Assembly: GCA_947498845.1 (NCBI GenBank)
Contig: CANMLX010000027.1
Span: 1 to 62,274 of the forward strand
Source of the DNA: an uncultured Flavobacteriaceae bacterium
GTDB taxonomy: Bacteria > Bacteroidota > Bacteroidia > Flavobacteriales > Flavobacteriaceae
Direction of reading: 5' to 3'
DNA: 62,274 nt
Part shown: positions 55,127 through 62,274 of the stretch, piece after piece
Numbering within the stretch: the stretch's first letter is position 1
How the letters are laid out: the number at the start of each line of letters is the position of its first letter
The notes under the pieces: model-generated
The model's input: the letters and a program-made list of their open reading frames with translations, nothing else
Databases searched by the model: none
What the model was told of the DNA's origin: nothing
Position numbers and translations under genes: made by a program

Positions 55127-56413
55127 ATGGAAACAGAAAACACAAATAAAGTAATTGCTTTTTCTTATGAAGACGTTAACCTGAAAGCTTCTACCACCAT
55201 GCCTATGTGTTCTGGAGCCTATGCGACAGTAAATATTAGACCGGCACCTAATTATAATGGAGGTTTTGGTTTTGATTGGTTACGGTTTGGAGATACAAAT
55301 CTTTCTGGAGATGTGGATTATAAAAATATTATGGGTTGGACAGATATTAATGGTAACAATCATTATGATGCTTCCAAATATGGGCAATTAAAAGATAGTT
55401 TTGAAAAAGTCCCACATCCAAGTTTAGAAAATGAAAACTATTATGTTCCCATAATGACATTAGAAAAAAATACAACTGCAAAATTATCACTGCAAGTAAT
55501 GTATAATCTTGCTTCCCCAAAAATTAAGATAAAATATGATACAACATATTTTAAACTGGACAAAGAAGAGTTAGATTTTACAAATGAAACAGTTCAAGGC
55601 TCTAGTTTTATTCAAGGCGCAAAAAAAATGGAATTAGAAGTAACATCATTATCCAATAGAAGTAAGACAAGTTATATCGATTTTCATCTTGATGATAACA
55701 ATGAAACATTTGCTGGAAGGGTGAAAATAATACCTAATAATAATTCAAAAGAATTAGAAGTTATTTTTATCCAGGTAAAAACCAGATTAAATGTTGTTGA
55801 AAATGTAAAACAAGGTAGTGTTTACACCAGTGAAGTGAATCACGCTAAAAATGTTTTTTCGCAGAGTCATGTTAACTTTTCTCATAAAATGGGAGAAATC
55901 GATTTAACGGATGATAAAACACTAGAATCTTTTTCTGAATATCGTGATGGTCAAAAAGTTCTAAAATTAAAAACATCCAGGAATGCTACAACCAATATTT
56001 TTGATTATTTAGAAAGTAAAGTAGACTATACTTCAGTAGCACCTTATTATAGGGTTTATTTGCTAGATGAAGCTTTTTATGATCCTGATTCTTCAGATTA
56101 TATTTGGGGAAGAGCAAAAGACTTGAATTCAAGAGTCGTAGGATTATTTAGTGCTCCTCATCATTTATTACAAAGTAAAAGACCTTCGGCTCTATTGGTT
56201 CATGAATTATTACATGCAGAAGGTCTAAGACATAGTTTTGATGCGGGTTCAAAGTTTTCTTATATAAGAAATAAGACAAATAATATTTTAGACTATTCCT
56301 ATCAAGAAGGTAAAAGTGCAATAGAAACTTGGCAATGGCAATGGGCAAAAATTAATCCTTCTTTAGCTTCTTTTGTAAAACCTAGTGTTAACGTATTAAA
56401 CCAATCCACATGA
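55127..56413 (+). CDS. Putative metzincin protease effector 3 (altered Met-turn)
   Basis: This 428-residue protein has the same design: N-terminal motif SYEDVNLKASTTMPMC (~13-28, first Cys position replaced by Thr), module IRPAPNYNGGFGFDWLR (~37-53), and zinc site HELLHAEGLRH (359-369). The Met-turn position reads NILDY (386-390), with Leu for the usual Met. Zinc ligands and the catalytic Glu remain, so activity is plausible. It overlaps the next gene by 4 bases (ATGA). Confidence 0.78.
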   Translation: METENTNKVIAFSYEDVNLKASTTMPMCSGAYATVNIRPAPNYNGGFGFDWLRFGDTNLSGDVDYKNIMGWTDINGNNHYDASKYGQLKDSFEKVPHPSLENENYYVPIMTLEKNTTAKLSLQVMYNLASPKIKIKYDTTYFKLDKEELDFTNETVQGSSFIQGAKKMELEVTSLSNRSKTSYIDFHLDDNNETFAGRVKIIPNNNSKELEVIFIQVKTRLNVVENVKQGSVYTSEVNHAKNVFSQSHVNFSHKMGEIDLTDDKTLESFSEYRDGQKVLKLKTSRNATTNIFDYLESKVDYTSVAPYYRVYLLDEAFYDPDSSDYIWGRAKDLNSRVVGLFSAPHHLLQSKRPSALLVHELLHAEGLRHSFDAGSKFSYIRNKTNNILDYSYQEGKSAIETWQWQWAKINPSLASFVKPSVNVLNQST

Positions 56414-57027
56414 AAATATCAATAACAGATATTCCAAAAGAAATAAACATTAAGGATCAAAAAATGAGTTTAGAAGAAGTGCTTCATACTATAAACACAA
56501 CATCAGCTCATAAAGATTCTAAATTGATACTTTTTAGAGAAACTGAAGAAGAATATCTGGCAAAGTTTAATTGGATCTCTAAAAATAAATGGAAAGTAGA
56601 TTACCCAATCCGTTTACAAGAAATCCATAAACAACGTTATCTTAGTTTAAAACAGTGCTTACAGGTTATAGAGATTTTCTATTCATCCAACGATGTTTAT
56701 AATTTAAAAGGGTTTTACGATGTTCCTATCAATCATTTCACCTTAGATGAAATGATTGAGTTTAAAAAAGAAGACGAAATGATGCTGCGCGGTCAAGATC
56801 CAGATCAAAACTCAAACACAGTTACAAACAAAAGAGGATCTAAACCAAAGGAAATTACAAAGGTAAAGTCTCGCTCTGTAGTGTCAACTAAAAGCACATC
56901 TAGCTCAAATGAAAAAGAGTTAATGTCTAAATCTGAGCCTACAAAATCAATTCCAGATCCTATAAAAAGAAGTTCTAAAACAAATACATCCAAACCCAAA
57001 GATGACAATAGCTTTTTTACTATTTAA
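56410..57027 (+). CDS. Unknown charged protein closing the VgrG operon
   Basis: I do not recognise this 205-residue protein. Residues ~1-130 look folded (LEEVLHTINTTSAHKDSKLILFRETEEEYLAKF, then QRYLSLKQCLQVIEIFYSS). The rest (~135-205) is low-complexity Ser/Thr/Lys, rich in SKS and PKP runs, probably disordered. It has no signal peptide. Overlap with the metzincin-3 stop implies coupled translation. Chaperone, adaptor or immunity roles are all possible; none is shown. Confidence 0.75.
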   Translation: MKISITDIPKEINIKDQKMSLEEVLHTINTTSAHKDSKLILFRETEEEYLAKFNWISKNKWKVDYPIRLQEIHKQRYLSLKQCLQVIEIFYSSNDVYNLKGFYDVPINHFTLDEMIEFKKEDEMMLRGQDPDQNSNTVTNKRGSKPKEITKVKSRSVVSTKSTSSSNEKELMSKSEPTKSIPDPIKRSSKTNTSKPKDDNSFFTI

Positions 57028-57091
57028 CTTAGGAGATGCTTATGAAGATACTTTTTACAATCGCATTAAGCTGATAAATAAAATAAAACAG

Positions 57092-57099
57092 TAGTTTTG
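57092..57099 (+). promoter_or_regulatory. Probable -7 element for ndk
   Basis: TAGTTTTG fits TAnnTTTG and lies 18 bases before the ndk ATG. Confidence 0.35.
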
Positions 57100-57117
57100 C
57101 AGAAAATAAAAATATAA

Positions 57118-57537
57118 ATGGCAACAAATAGAACATTTACAATGCTTAAGCCAGATGCAGTTGAAAAAGGGCATATTGGTGCAATATTAGAAAAAATTTC
57201 AGCTTCAGGGTTTAGAATTGTAGCTATGAAATTAACACAAATGACAGTAGCAGATGCAGAAACCTTTTATGCAATCCATAAAGAGCGACCGTTTTTTCCA
57301 GATTTAGTACAATACATGACGAGAGGTCCAATTGTTGCTGCAATTTTAGAAAAAGATAATGCCGTTGAGGATTTTAGAACCTTAATAGGGGCTACTAACC
57401 CAGAAGATGCTGCCGAGGGGACTATTCGTAAGCTATATGCAGAATCTATAAGCGAAAATGCTGTACATGGTAGTGATAGTGATGAGAATGCAGCTATAGA
57501 AGGCGCATTTCATTTTTCAGGAAGAGAGAAATTTTAA
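57118..57537 (+). CDS. ndk: Nucleoside diphosphate kinase
   Basis: Ndk balances nucleoside triphosphates by a phospho-His mechanism. The 139-residue protein has [18 protein letters not shown] at the start, the nucleotide-binding [21 protein letters not shown], the [19 protein letters not shown] block, and the active-site [12 protein letters not shown] with the catalytic His. Full length. Confidence 0.97.
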   Translation: MATNRTFTMLKPDAVEKGHIGAILEKISASGFRIVAMKLTQMTVADAETFYAIHKERPFFPDLVQYMTRGPIVAAILEKDNAVEDFRTLIGATNPEDAAEGTIRKLYAESISENAVHGSDSDENAAIEGAFHFSGREKF

Positions 57538-57692
57538 AGTATTGTATATCAGTTTTTAATCCAATAAATTTATAAAATGTCTCCTTGAGCGCAGTCAAAA
57601 GGTCTTTTTAATCTAGAAATTTAATAATGAGGTTTCAACTACGCTCAACCTGACAATAACTAAATTATTAATTTACTTAAATAATAGATTTA
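57538..57692. other. Intergenic region after ndk with REP-like pair
   Basis: This part of the 406-base gap between ndk and the cold-shock gene holds a loose inverted pair, TTGAGCGCAGTCAAA (57583-57597) and a related TTTCAACTACGCTCAA segment near 57633-57648. It has no gene. The right part of the gap is the MITE and a terminator. Confidence 0.5.
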
Positions 57693-57695
57693 TTA

Positions 57696-57856
57696 TACCA
57701 ATTTTGCTATAAAATGAGGTATAAATAATTTGAGTTATTTTACACAGGAGTTCAAAGCATAAAAATCAAGCATAGCCTTAGCTACGGTTTATTTTTTTAA
57801 TGCAGAAATCATGTAAAAGAAACGATTATATGTCGCATTTTATGGTAGAATTGGTA
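57696..57856. mobile_element. MITE-like hairpin element, copy 2 (161 bp)
   Basis: Nearly identical to the element at 38501-38661: same length, same inverted ends TACCAATT/AATTGGTA, same central core, with about one substitution and three small compensating indels. The flanks TTA (57693-57695) and TTG (57857-57859) are an imperfect 3-base duplication. Confidence 0.8.
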
Positions 57857-57889
57857 TTGTAATCGACTCATACTAAAATACTAATACAC

Positions 57890-57915
57890 AAAAGCCCACT
57901 AATTAGTGGGCTTTT
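57890..57915. terminator. Perfect palindromic terminator
   Basis: Two perfect 13-base arms (AAAAGCCCACTAA and complement) give a strong hairpin with flanking A/T. It ends the cold-shock gene on the minus strand and may work both ways. Confidence 0.85.
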
Positions 57916-57943
57916 TGTTAGAAAAAAAGTGAAATAATATATA

Positions 57944-58135
57944 TTAGATTACTTTTACGTTTACTGCGTTTAATCCTTTTCTTCCTTCTTGTAGATCAAA
58001 TTCAACTTCATCGCCTTCACGAATTTCGTCTACTAATCCAGAAATGTGAACAAAATGTTCCTTGTTTGAACCTTCTTCAGTTATAAATCCGAATCCTTTA
58101 GAATCGTTGAAGAATTTTACTGTTCCTTTACTCAT
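57944..58135 (-). CDS. Cold-shock protein (CspA family), copy 1
   Basis: This 63-residue single cold-shock domain binds single-stranded RNA/DNA. It has KGTVKFFNDSKGFGFITEE with both RNP motifs (KGFGFI and FVHISGL) and ends LNAVNVKVI. Very close to the neighbouring copy at 58251. A TAATTTTG -7 element on the minus strand (58177-58170) lies 34 bases before the start. Confidence 0.96.
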   Translation of the reverse strand: MSKGTVKFFNDSKGFGFITEEGSNKEHFVHISGLVDEIREGDEVEFDLQEGRKGLNAVNVKVI

Positions 58136-58184
58136 TGTTTTAAATATTAAATTATTATAATTGTGTAATCAAAATTAGTGCCAC

Positions 58185-58217
58185 AAAAAAAAGTCTATTC
58201 TATAAAGTAAATAGACT
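58185..58217 (-). terminator. Terminator between the cold-shock genes
   Basis: AGTCTATT (58192-58199) pairs with AATAGACT (58210-58217), and on the minus strand a T run follows (58192-58185). Confidence 0.65.
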
Positions 58218-58250
58218 CTTAATTGTAATTGTTAAAGCATTATATATATA

Positions 58251-58442
58251 TTAAATTACTTTTACGTTTACTGCGTTTAATCCTTTTCTACCTTCCTGAA
58301 GATCGAATTCAACGTTATCGCCTTCGCGAACTTCGTCAATTAATCCAGAAATGTGAACAAAATGTTCTTTGTTTGAACCTTCTTCGATAATGAATCCAAA
58401 TCCTTTAGAATCATTGAAGAATTTTACTGTTCCTGTACTCAT
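58251..58442 (-). CDS. Cold-shock protein (CspA family), copy 2
   Basis: This 63-residue cold-shock domain protein differs from copy 1 in only a handful of residues, such as FIIEE for FITEE and IDEVREGDNV for VDEIREGDEV. Both RNP motifs are kept. It has its own promoter at 58474-58505 and a terminator, so the two copies can be expressed separately. A recent tandem duplication is the simplest origin. Confidence 0.96.
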   Translation of the reverse strand: MSTGTVKFFNDSKGFGFIIEEGSNKEHFVHISGLIDEVREGDNVEFDLQEGRKGLNAVNVKVI

Positions 58443-58473
58443 GTTTAAAATATTAAATTATTATTGTTGAAAG

Positions 58474-58505
58474 CAAAGGTAATGTCAAAAAACTTTAAAA
58501 ATCAA
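58474..58505 (-). promoter_or_regulatory. Bacteroidota-type promoter of cold-shock copy 2
   Basis: On the minus strand TTG (58505-58503), a 21-base spacer and TACCTTTG (58481-58474), 31 bases before the start codon. Confidence 0.65.
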
Positions 58506-58607
58506 TTATTTACAATTATTTTTATATAAATTTTTAAATTTATTCTGAAAAGACTGAAAAATAGGTAGCTGAGAGGGGAGGGTATAAGTGTATTTGTCTT
58601 AATATTT

Positions 58608-58904
58608 TTACCTTAAAATCAGTTTTTTTACAATTTTTTTGCCTAAATGTTCGTTTAGCATGTCTATAATCTTCTGTTTTCCATAGCTTAATTCTTCTCT
58701 AAGAACACTAGAACTTAATTGTACATATAGTATTTCTCGTTCCAGTTTTACTTGTGTTGTATAGTTGTTAACGCCGTTGCCCATAAGCTGAGCCCATGCA
58801 TCGGCAACGTTAACTTTATCTAAACCAGCTTCTAGTTTGTTGGTTGCAACAAATTCCTTTAATGCGTCTTTAATACTTAGATGTTCGTTATTACGTTTTG
58901 GCAT
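58608..58904 (-). CDS. DUF721 protein (DciA-like)
   Basis: This 98-residue protein matches DUF721, the family that includes the helicase-loader DciA. It has SIKDALKEFVATNKLEAGLDKVNVADAWAQLMGNGVNNYT and the LYVQLSSSVLREELSYGKQKIIDMLNEHLG block. A replication-linked role is therefore plausible but untested in this group. It lies 16 bases after the 2H phosphoesterase and in the recF neighbourhood. Confidence 0.9.
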   Translation of the reverse strand: MPKRNNEHLSIKDALKEFVATNKLEAGLDKVNVADAWAQLMGNGVNNYTTQVKLEREILYVQLSSSVLREELSYGKQKIIDMLNEHLGKKIVKKLILR

Positions 58905-58920
58905 TTTGTACTATTTAGCA

Positions 58921-59604
58921 TTAAAGGTGAAATTTAGATAATGTTTTAACATGTTCTTTTTTTTGATACCAGTCATTATAAACAAATTCTAAGGCATCAA
59001 CTTTAAAAGAACCAAAATTATAATTTTTATACTTATTAAGAAGTTCTAAAAATAGATTTTTATCAGTTAGTTTGTTTTTAAACCTAACAACTGTAGCATG
59101 TGCTGTTTGTATAGCGTATCGCTTGTCTAAGCTTTGCTCTAAGGTACTGTTTTTAAAGTTGTGTCTTAAATTATGTCTTGTATTTTTTAATGTTTCATTA
59201 TTCATAAATCCCTGTATCATGATACAGGAAGGGGAAGCCGTGATACCTTTAAAGCTTATTTCTAAATTACAAGGGGTGTTTACTAAGCTTTTATTTATTA
59301 TGTCTATGTATTTAGAAAGGCAAGTATTTTCCAATTTAAAGCCATCATAACAAGAAATTATTGACATAACAGTGATGTGAATGTCAGAACTATCGTAATA
59401 ATATTGATTAGGTTCACAGGCTTTAAGTTTTCTTAGAAATTTTTGAATTTCATTTTTAACTTCCAGAGATGGTCTAATTAAAAGTGTAACACCAAACCTT
59501 TTATCTTGGGGCGAATCTATTAAATTATCAATAGTATATTCATCATTTGATATTTTTTTAATAGAAGATTCATAAAGTTTATTGTAATGTGATTCTAGAT
59601 TCAT
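58921..59604 (-). CDS. 2H phosphoesterase (2'-5' RNA ligase-like) family protein
   Basis: This 227-residue protein has two HxT motifs of the 2H superfamily: HITV (76-79) in DIHITVMSII and HATV (169-172) in TAHATVVRFK, about 90 residues apart. Members hydrolyse or ligate 2',3'-cyclic or 2'-5' phosphates. The substrate here is unknown, and the N-terminal ~35 residues are a charged helical extension. It is placed between recF (5 bases upstream) and DUF721, where flavobacteria usually have recF and DUF721 side by side. Confidence 0.82.
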   Translation of the reverse strand: MNLESHYNKLYESSIKKISNDEYTIDNLIDSPQDKRFGVTLLIRPSLEVKNEIQKFLRKLKACEPNQYYYDSSDIHITVMSIISCYDGFKLENTCLSKYIDIINKSLVNTPCNLEISFKGITASPSCIMIQGFMNNETLKNTRHNLRHNFKNSTLEQSLDKRYAIQTAHATVVRFKNKLTDKNLFLELLNKYKNYNFGSFKVDALEFVYNDWYQKKEHVKTLSKFHL

Positions 59605-59609
59605 ATTGA

Positions 59610-60689
59610 TTAAAGCTTAAAAATCTCATACGTTTGATGCACCTGTTTTACTGCTTTTTCAGTTCTGTTGGCATGGGTATCGCTTAAAAATAGTTGCCCA
59701 AAATTCTCATTATCTACTAATTTAATAATTTGGGTAACGCGTTGTTCATCTAACTTATCAAAAATATCATCGAGTAATAAAATAGGGTTAACGCCACTTT
59801 GCGCTTTTATAAAATCGAACTGCGCTAATTTTAAAGCGATTAAAAACGATTTTTGTTGCCCTTGACTCCCAAATTTTTTAATAGGATGCCCTTCTATATT
59901 AAAATGTAAATCGTCTTTATGTATGCCTGTGCTTGTATATTGTAAGGCTTTATCTTTATTAAGACTATTACTTAACAAAGTATTTAAATTATTTTCAAAC
60001 AAAAGACTATAGTATTTTAAGTCTACAACTTCATTACCATTACTTATAGCCTCATAACGCGCTTTAAAAATAGGAATAAAGGTTTTTAAAAACGCATTAC
60101 GTTTTTCAAAAATAATAGTGCCGTAATCGGTAAGCTGTTCGTTATAAATTTCTAAAGTATCGGCATTAAACGTATGGTTTAAAGCAAAGTATTTTAGCAA
60201 AGCATTGCGTTGTGATAACACTTTATTGTAATTAATTAAATGTGTTAAGTAGCTTTTGTCGCTTTGTGAGATAACGCTGTCTATAAATTTTCGTCTGGTA
60301 TCACTACCTTCAATAATTAAATTTCTATCTGCAGGAGAAATGATGACGAGCGGTAAAAAACCAATATGCTCACTAAATTTTTCGTAAGCCTTGCCATTAC
60401 GTTTAATTACTTTTTTTTGTCCGCGTTTTAAACTAACAATTATTTTTTCGGTAGCATCACCTTTTTCATAATCACCATTGATAACGAAAAAATCCTCATT
60501 GTGTTTAATATTCTGACTCGCAACTGGGTTAAAATAACTTTTCCCGAAGGATAGATGGTAAATAGCATCTAATATGTTGGTTTTTCCAACCCCGTTGTTA
60601 CCTACAAAACAATTTATTTTATGATTGAATGTAAACGATTGACTTTCAAAATTCTTATAGTTTAATAAAGAAAGTGATTTTAAAATCAT
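59610..60689 (-). CDS. recF: DNA replication and repair protein RecF
   Basis: RecF binds gapped DNA and helps load RecA with RecO and RecR. The 359-residue SMC-like ATPase has Walker [27 protein letters not shown], the [20 protein letters not shown] block, the signature [19 protein letters not shown] and Walker [13 protein letters not shown]. Full length. It diverges from the TPR-ribH pair across a 135-base region. Confidence 0.96.
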   Translation of the reverse strand: MILKSLSLLNYKNFESQSFTFNHKINCFVGNNGVGKTNILDAIYHLSFGKSYFNPVASQNIKHNEDFFVINGDYEKGDATEKIIVSLKRGQKKVIKRNGKAYEKFSEHIGFLPLVIISPADRNLIIEGSDTRRKFIDSVISQSDKSYLTHLINYNKVLSQRNALLKYFALNHTFNADTLEIYNEQLTDYGTIIFEKRNAFLKTFIPIFKARYEAISNGNEVVDLKYYSLLFENNLNTLLSNSLNKDKALQYTSTGIHKDDLHFNIEGHPIKKFGSQGQQKSFLIALKLAQFDFIKAQSGVNPILLLDDIFDKLDEQRVTQIIKLVDNENFGQLFLSDTHANRTEKAVKQVHQTYEIFKL

Positions 60690-60795
60690 AAAGATGTTAA
60701 CTTAAATAAGTGCTAAAAAGTAAGATATTGCAAAAAGTAGCGCAAATTATTGAAAAATATCAAATAAATTGCCTTTTAATTATGAAGAAAAATTA

Positions 60796-60803
60796 TATTT
60801 TTG
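60796..60803 (+). promoter_or_regulatory. Probable -7 element for the TPR-ribH operon
   Basis: TATTTTTG fits TAnnTTTG, 21 bases before the chosen start at 60825; a TTG at 60769-60771 is 24 bases upstream, slightly beyond the usual spacing. Confidence 0.45.
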
Positions 60804-60824
60804 CGGCGCATTAATAAACTATAT

Positions 60825-61595
60825 ATGGCAACTTATAATAAAAGAGGATACAAACCAAAAACTAAAGTAGAGAAGGAAATAGAAGTAGAAGAACACTCTA
60901 CAACAGCAGAGGTTTTTAATACGTTAGATGAAACTGCTTCTAAAACAGAGGAGTTTGTTGCTGAAAATCAGAAATACATTTATATCATTATAGGTATTGT
61001 AGCAGCTGTGGTTTTAGGATATCTAGGGTATAAAGAGTATATCGCTAAACCCAAAACAATTACTGCTATGAACGATATGTTTCAAGCACAAAAATTCTTT
61101 AACGATGCGGTTAACGGGGTAGAGAAAGATTCGTTATTCAATCTGTCATTAAATGGAGGAGAAGGTAAATTTGGAATGCTGGATATAGCCGATAAATACA
61201 GTGGTACACCAGCAGGTAATTTAGCCAATTATTATGCAGGTACAGCATATTTAAATATGAAAAAGTACAAAGAAGCTATAGATTACTTACAAAACTTTAA
61301 AAGTGATGATGAGGTCTTAGCAGTACAAGCTAAAGGAAATATAGGCGATGCGTTTGCACAATTAAATCAACCAAAAGATGCTTTAGAGTATTATGAAAAA
61401 GCATTCAATCTACGTGATAACGGTTTTACAACGCCTACTTATCTATACAAAGCAGGTATTGTAGCGTTGGAATTAGGAGATGCAGAAAAAGCCTTATCTT
61501 ATTTTAAGAGAATTAAAGATGACTATAAAGATGCTTCAGAAGCGTCTACAATAGATGTATTTATTGGTAAAGCGCAAGCATTGGCAGGACAATAA
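60825..61595 (+). CDS. Membrane-anchored tetratricopeptide repeat protein
   Basis: This 256-residue protein (from ATG at 60825; an earlier in-frame Met at 60801 would lie on the promoter) has an N-terminal charged segment, one membrane helix (YIYIIIGIVAAVVLGYLGY) and TPR-like helices. It includes NYYAGTAYLNMKKYKEAIDYLQNF, QAKGNIGDAFAQLNQPKDALEYYEKAFN and YKAGIVALELGDAEKALSYFKRI. The layout resembles YfgM-type TPR proteins with the repeat domain outside the cytoplasm. Its stop overlaps the ribH start by one base (TAATG). Confidence 0.9.
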   Translation: MATYNKRGYKPKTKVEKEIEVEEHSTTAEVFNTLDETASKTEEFVAENQKYIYIIIGIVAAVVLGYLGYKEYIAKPKTITAMNDMFQAQKFFNDAVNGVEKDSLFNLSLNGGEGKFGMLDIADKYSGTPAGNLANYYAGTAYLNMKKYKEAIDYLQNFKSDDEVLAVQAKGNIGDAFAQLNQPKDALEYYEKAFNLRDNGFTTPTYLYKAGIVALELGDAEKALSYFKRIKDDYKDASEASTIDVFIGKAQALAGQ

Positions 61596-62080
61596 TGGCA
61601 ACAGAAAATAAAAATTTATCCGATTACGATAAAACAACAATCCCAAACGCGAGTCATTACCGGTTTGGGATTGTTGTTTCAGAATGGAATGATACCATCA
61701 CCGAAGGCTTGTATAAAGGGGCGCATGATACTTTAGTCGAAAATGGTGTATTGACGTCTAACATAAAACGTTGGGATGTTCCTGGAAGTTTTGAACTTAT
61801 TTATGGTGCAAAAAAAATGCAAGAGCAGCATGTAGATGTAGTAATAGCTATAGGTAGTGTGATACAAGGAGAAACCAAGCACTTTGATTTTGTTTGTGAA
61901 GGTGTAGCTCAAGGGATTAAAGACCTTAATATAATTAATGATATTCCTGTTATTTTTTGTGTATTAACAGATAACACTATGCAACAAGCCATAGAGCGTT
62001 CTGGAGGCAAACATGGTAATAAAGGTACCGAAGCAGCTATAGCAGCAATAAAAATGGCAGCTTTACGAGAACATAGTTAA
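61595..62080 (+). CDS. ribH: 6,7-dimethyl-8-ribityllumazine synthase
   Basis: RibH condenses 5-amino-6-ribitylamino-uracil with dihydroxybutanone phosphate in riboflavin synthesis. The 161-residue sequence has FGIVVSEWNDTITEGLYKGAHDTL, the RWDVPGSFELIYGAKKM block, AIGSVIQGETKHFDFVCEGVAQGI with the substrate His, and the NTMQQAIERSGGKHGNKGTEAA end. No FMN riboswitch was recognised upstream. Second gene with the TPR protein. Confidence 0.96.
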   Translation: MATENKNLSDYDKTTIPNASHYRFGIVVSEWNDTITEGLYKGAHDTLVENGVLTSNIKRWDVPGSFELIYGAKKMQEQHVDVVIAIGSVIQGETKHFDFVCEGVAQGIKDLNIINDIPVIFCVLTDNTMQQAIERSGGKHGNKGTEAAIAAIKMAALREHS

Positions 62081-62084
62081 TTTT

Positions 62085-62119
62085 GTTAAAAGTTAAAAGT
62101 TAAAAGTTAAAAGTTAAAA
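62085..62119. repeat. Heptanucleotide tandem repeat, 5 units
   Basis: Five copies of GTTAAAA directly after ribH, plus a partial unit. Same period as the arrays at both window ends, but with a different unit. Confidence 0.9.
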
Positions 62120-62197
62120 GTAACTCTCCTTATGCCTAATAACTATTAACAAATAAAATTTATCATTTCTAGTATTAAATTTTTGAAAGTTAGTTTT

Positions 62198-62274
62198 GCT
62201 AGAAGCTAGAAGCTAGAAGCTAGAAGCTAGAAGCTAGAAGCTAGAAGCTAGAAGCTAGAAGCTAGAAGCTAGAA
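62198..62274. repeat. Heptanucleotide tandem repeat, 11 units, open at the edge
   Basis: Eleven perfect copies of GCTAGAA fill exactly the last 77 bases of the window and run off the edge, mirroring the 77-base array at the left end. Confidence 0.97.

Noticed and set aside
46043..57027. Prophage tail module
   Set aside because: VgrG and DUF4280 resemble phage tail tip proteins, but capsid, terminase, integrase and lysis genes are absent and toxin-like cargo is present.

Overview
The window looks like chromosome from a low-GC marine-type member of the Flavobacteriaceae (Bacteroidota). The reasons are the AT-rich sequence, promoters of the Bacteroidota type (TTG, then TAnnTTTG), a GldI-type gliding lipoprotein, PUR/DUF3276, DUF6495 and Lacal_2735 family proteins, long NusB, and the rel-fur-purA and DUF721/recF//TPR/ribH gene orders. 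No rRNA, tRNA, CRISPR array or complete insertion sequence was seen. Both ends are exactly 77 bp of pure heptanucleotide tandem repeat (11 units each), so this is probably a whole assembly contig that stopped in repeats.

Layout. 0.3-7.3 kb: housekeeping genes (a cyclophilin-FKBP fusion, thioredoxin-like protein, CsaA, PUR protein, ABC exporter half, NusB, DUF1573 lipoprotein, YajC). 7.3-16.4 kb: a minus-strand island that looks like a photo-oxidative stress module. It holds a SnoaL-like protein, photolyase, SRPBCC protein, TspO, a 58-aa Lacal_2735 protein, glutathione peroxidase, SDR, two paralogous ~72-aa proteins, an SDR-DUF2867 protein, flavin reductase, UbiB-like kinase and a TetR regulator. 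16.4-21.3 kb: aquaporin-like channel, DUF2911 protein, monomeric isocitrate dehydrogenase and L19. 21.4-25.5 kb: an operon of transporter, enolase-superfamily dehydratase, KDG-type kinase and KDPG-type aldolase, which fits uptake and breakdown of a sugar acid such as galactonate. 25.7-36.4 kb: purA-fur-rel, rdgB, rlmH, nadC, a BrkB-family protein, DUF2147 and priA. 36.4-40.9 kb: LytTR regulator, rpsF-rpsR-rplI, DUF6495 and hisS. 41.0-45.8 kb: DUF192 protein, lgt, a second cyclophilin-FKBP fusion, gldI and nrnA.

46.0-57.0 kb is the most unusual part. It is one tight eight-gene operon carrying VgrG, an unknown protein, a DUF4280 PAAR-like spike protein, a putative metzincin protease, a Tle1/DUF2235-type lipase, two more putative metzincins and an unknown charged protein. 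This is a type VI secretion (or related contractile injection) tip-and-cargo island without sheath or baseplate genes. All four putative toxins share a short N-terminal motif with two Cys positions, and the three proteases share a further module. I suggest this is an undescribed loading or sorting signal. No immunity gene is evident.

57.1-62.1 kb returns to core genes: ndk, two cold-shock proteins, DUF721, a 2H phosphoesterase, recF, a TPR protein and ribH. Intergenic regions hold a family of hairpin-forming mobile repeats. One 161-bp MITE-like element occurs twice, and one copy interrupts another repeat whose uninterrupted form is also in the window, which exposes a 3-bp target duplication.
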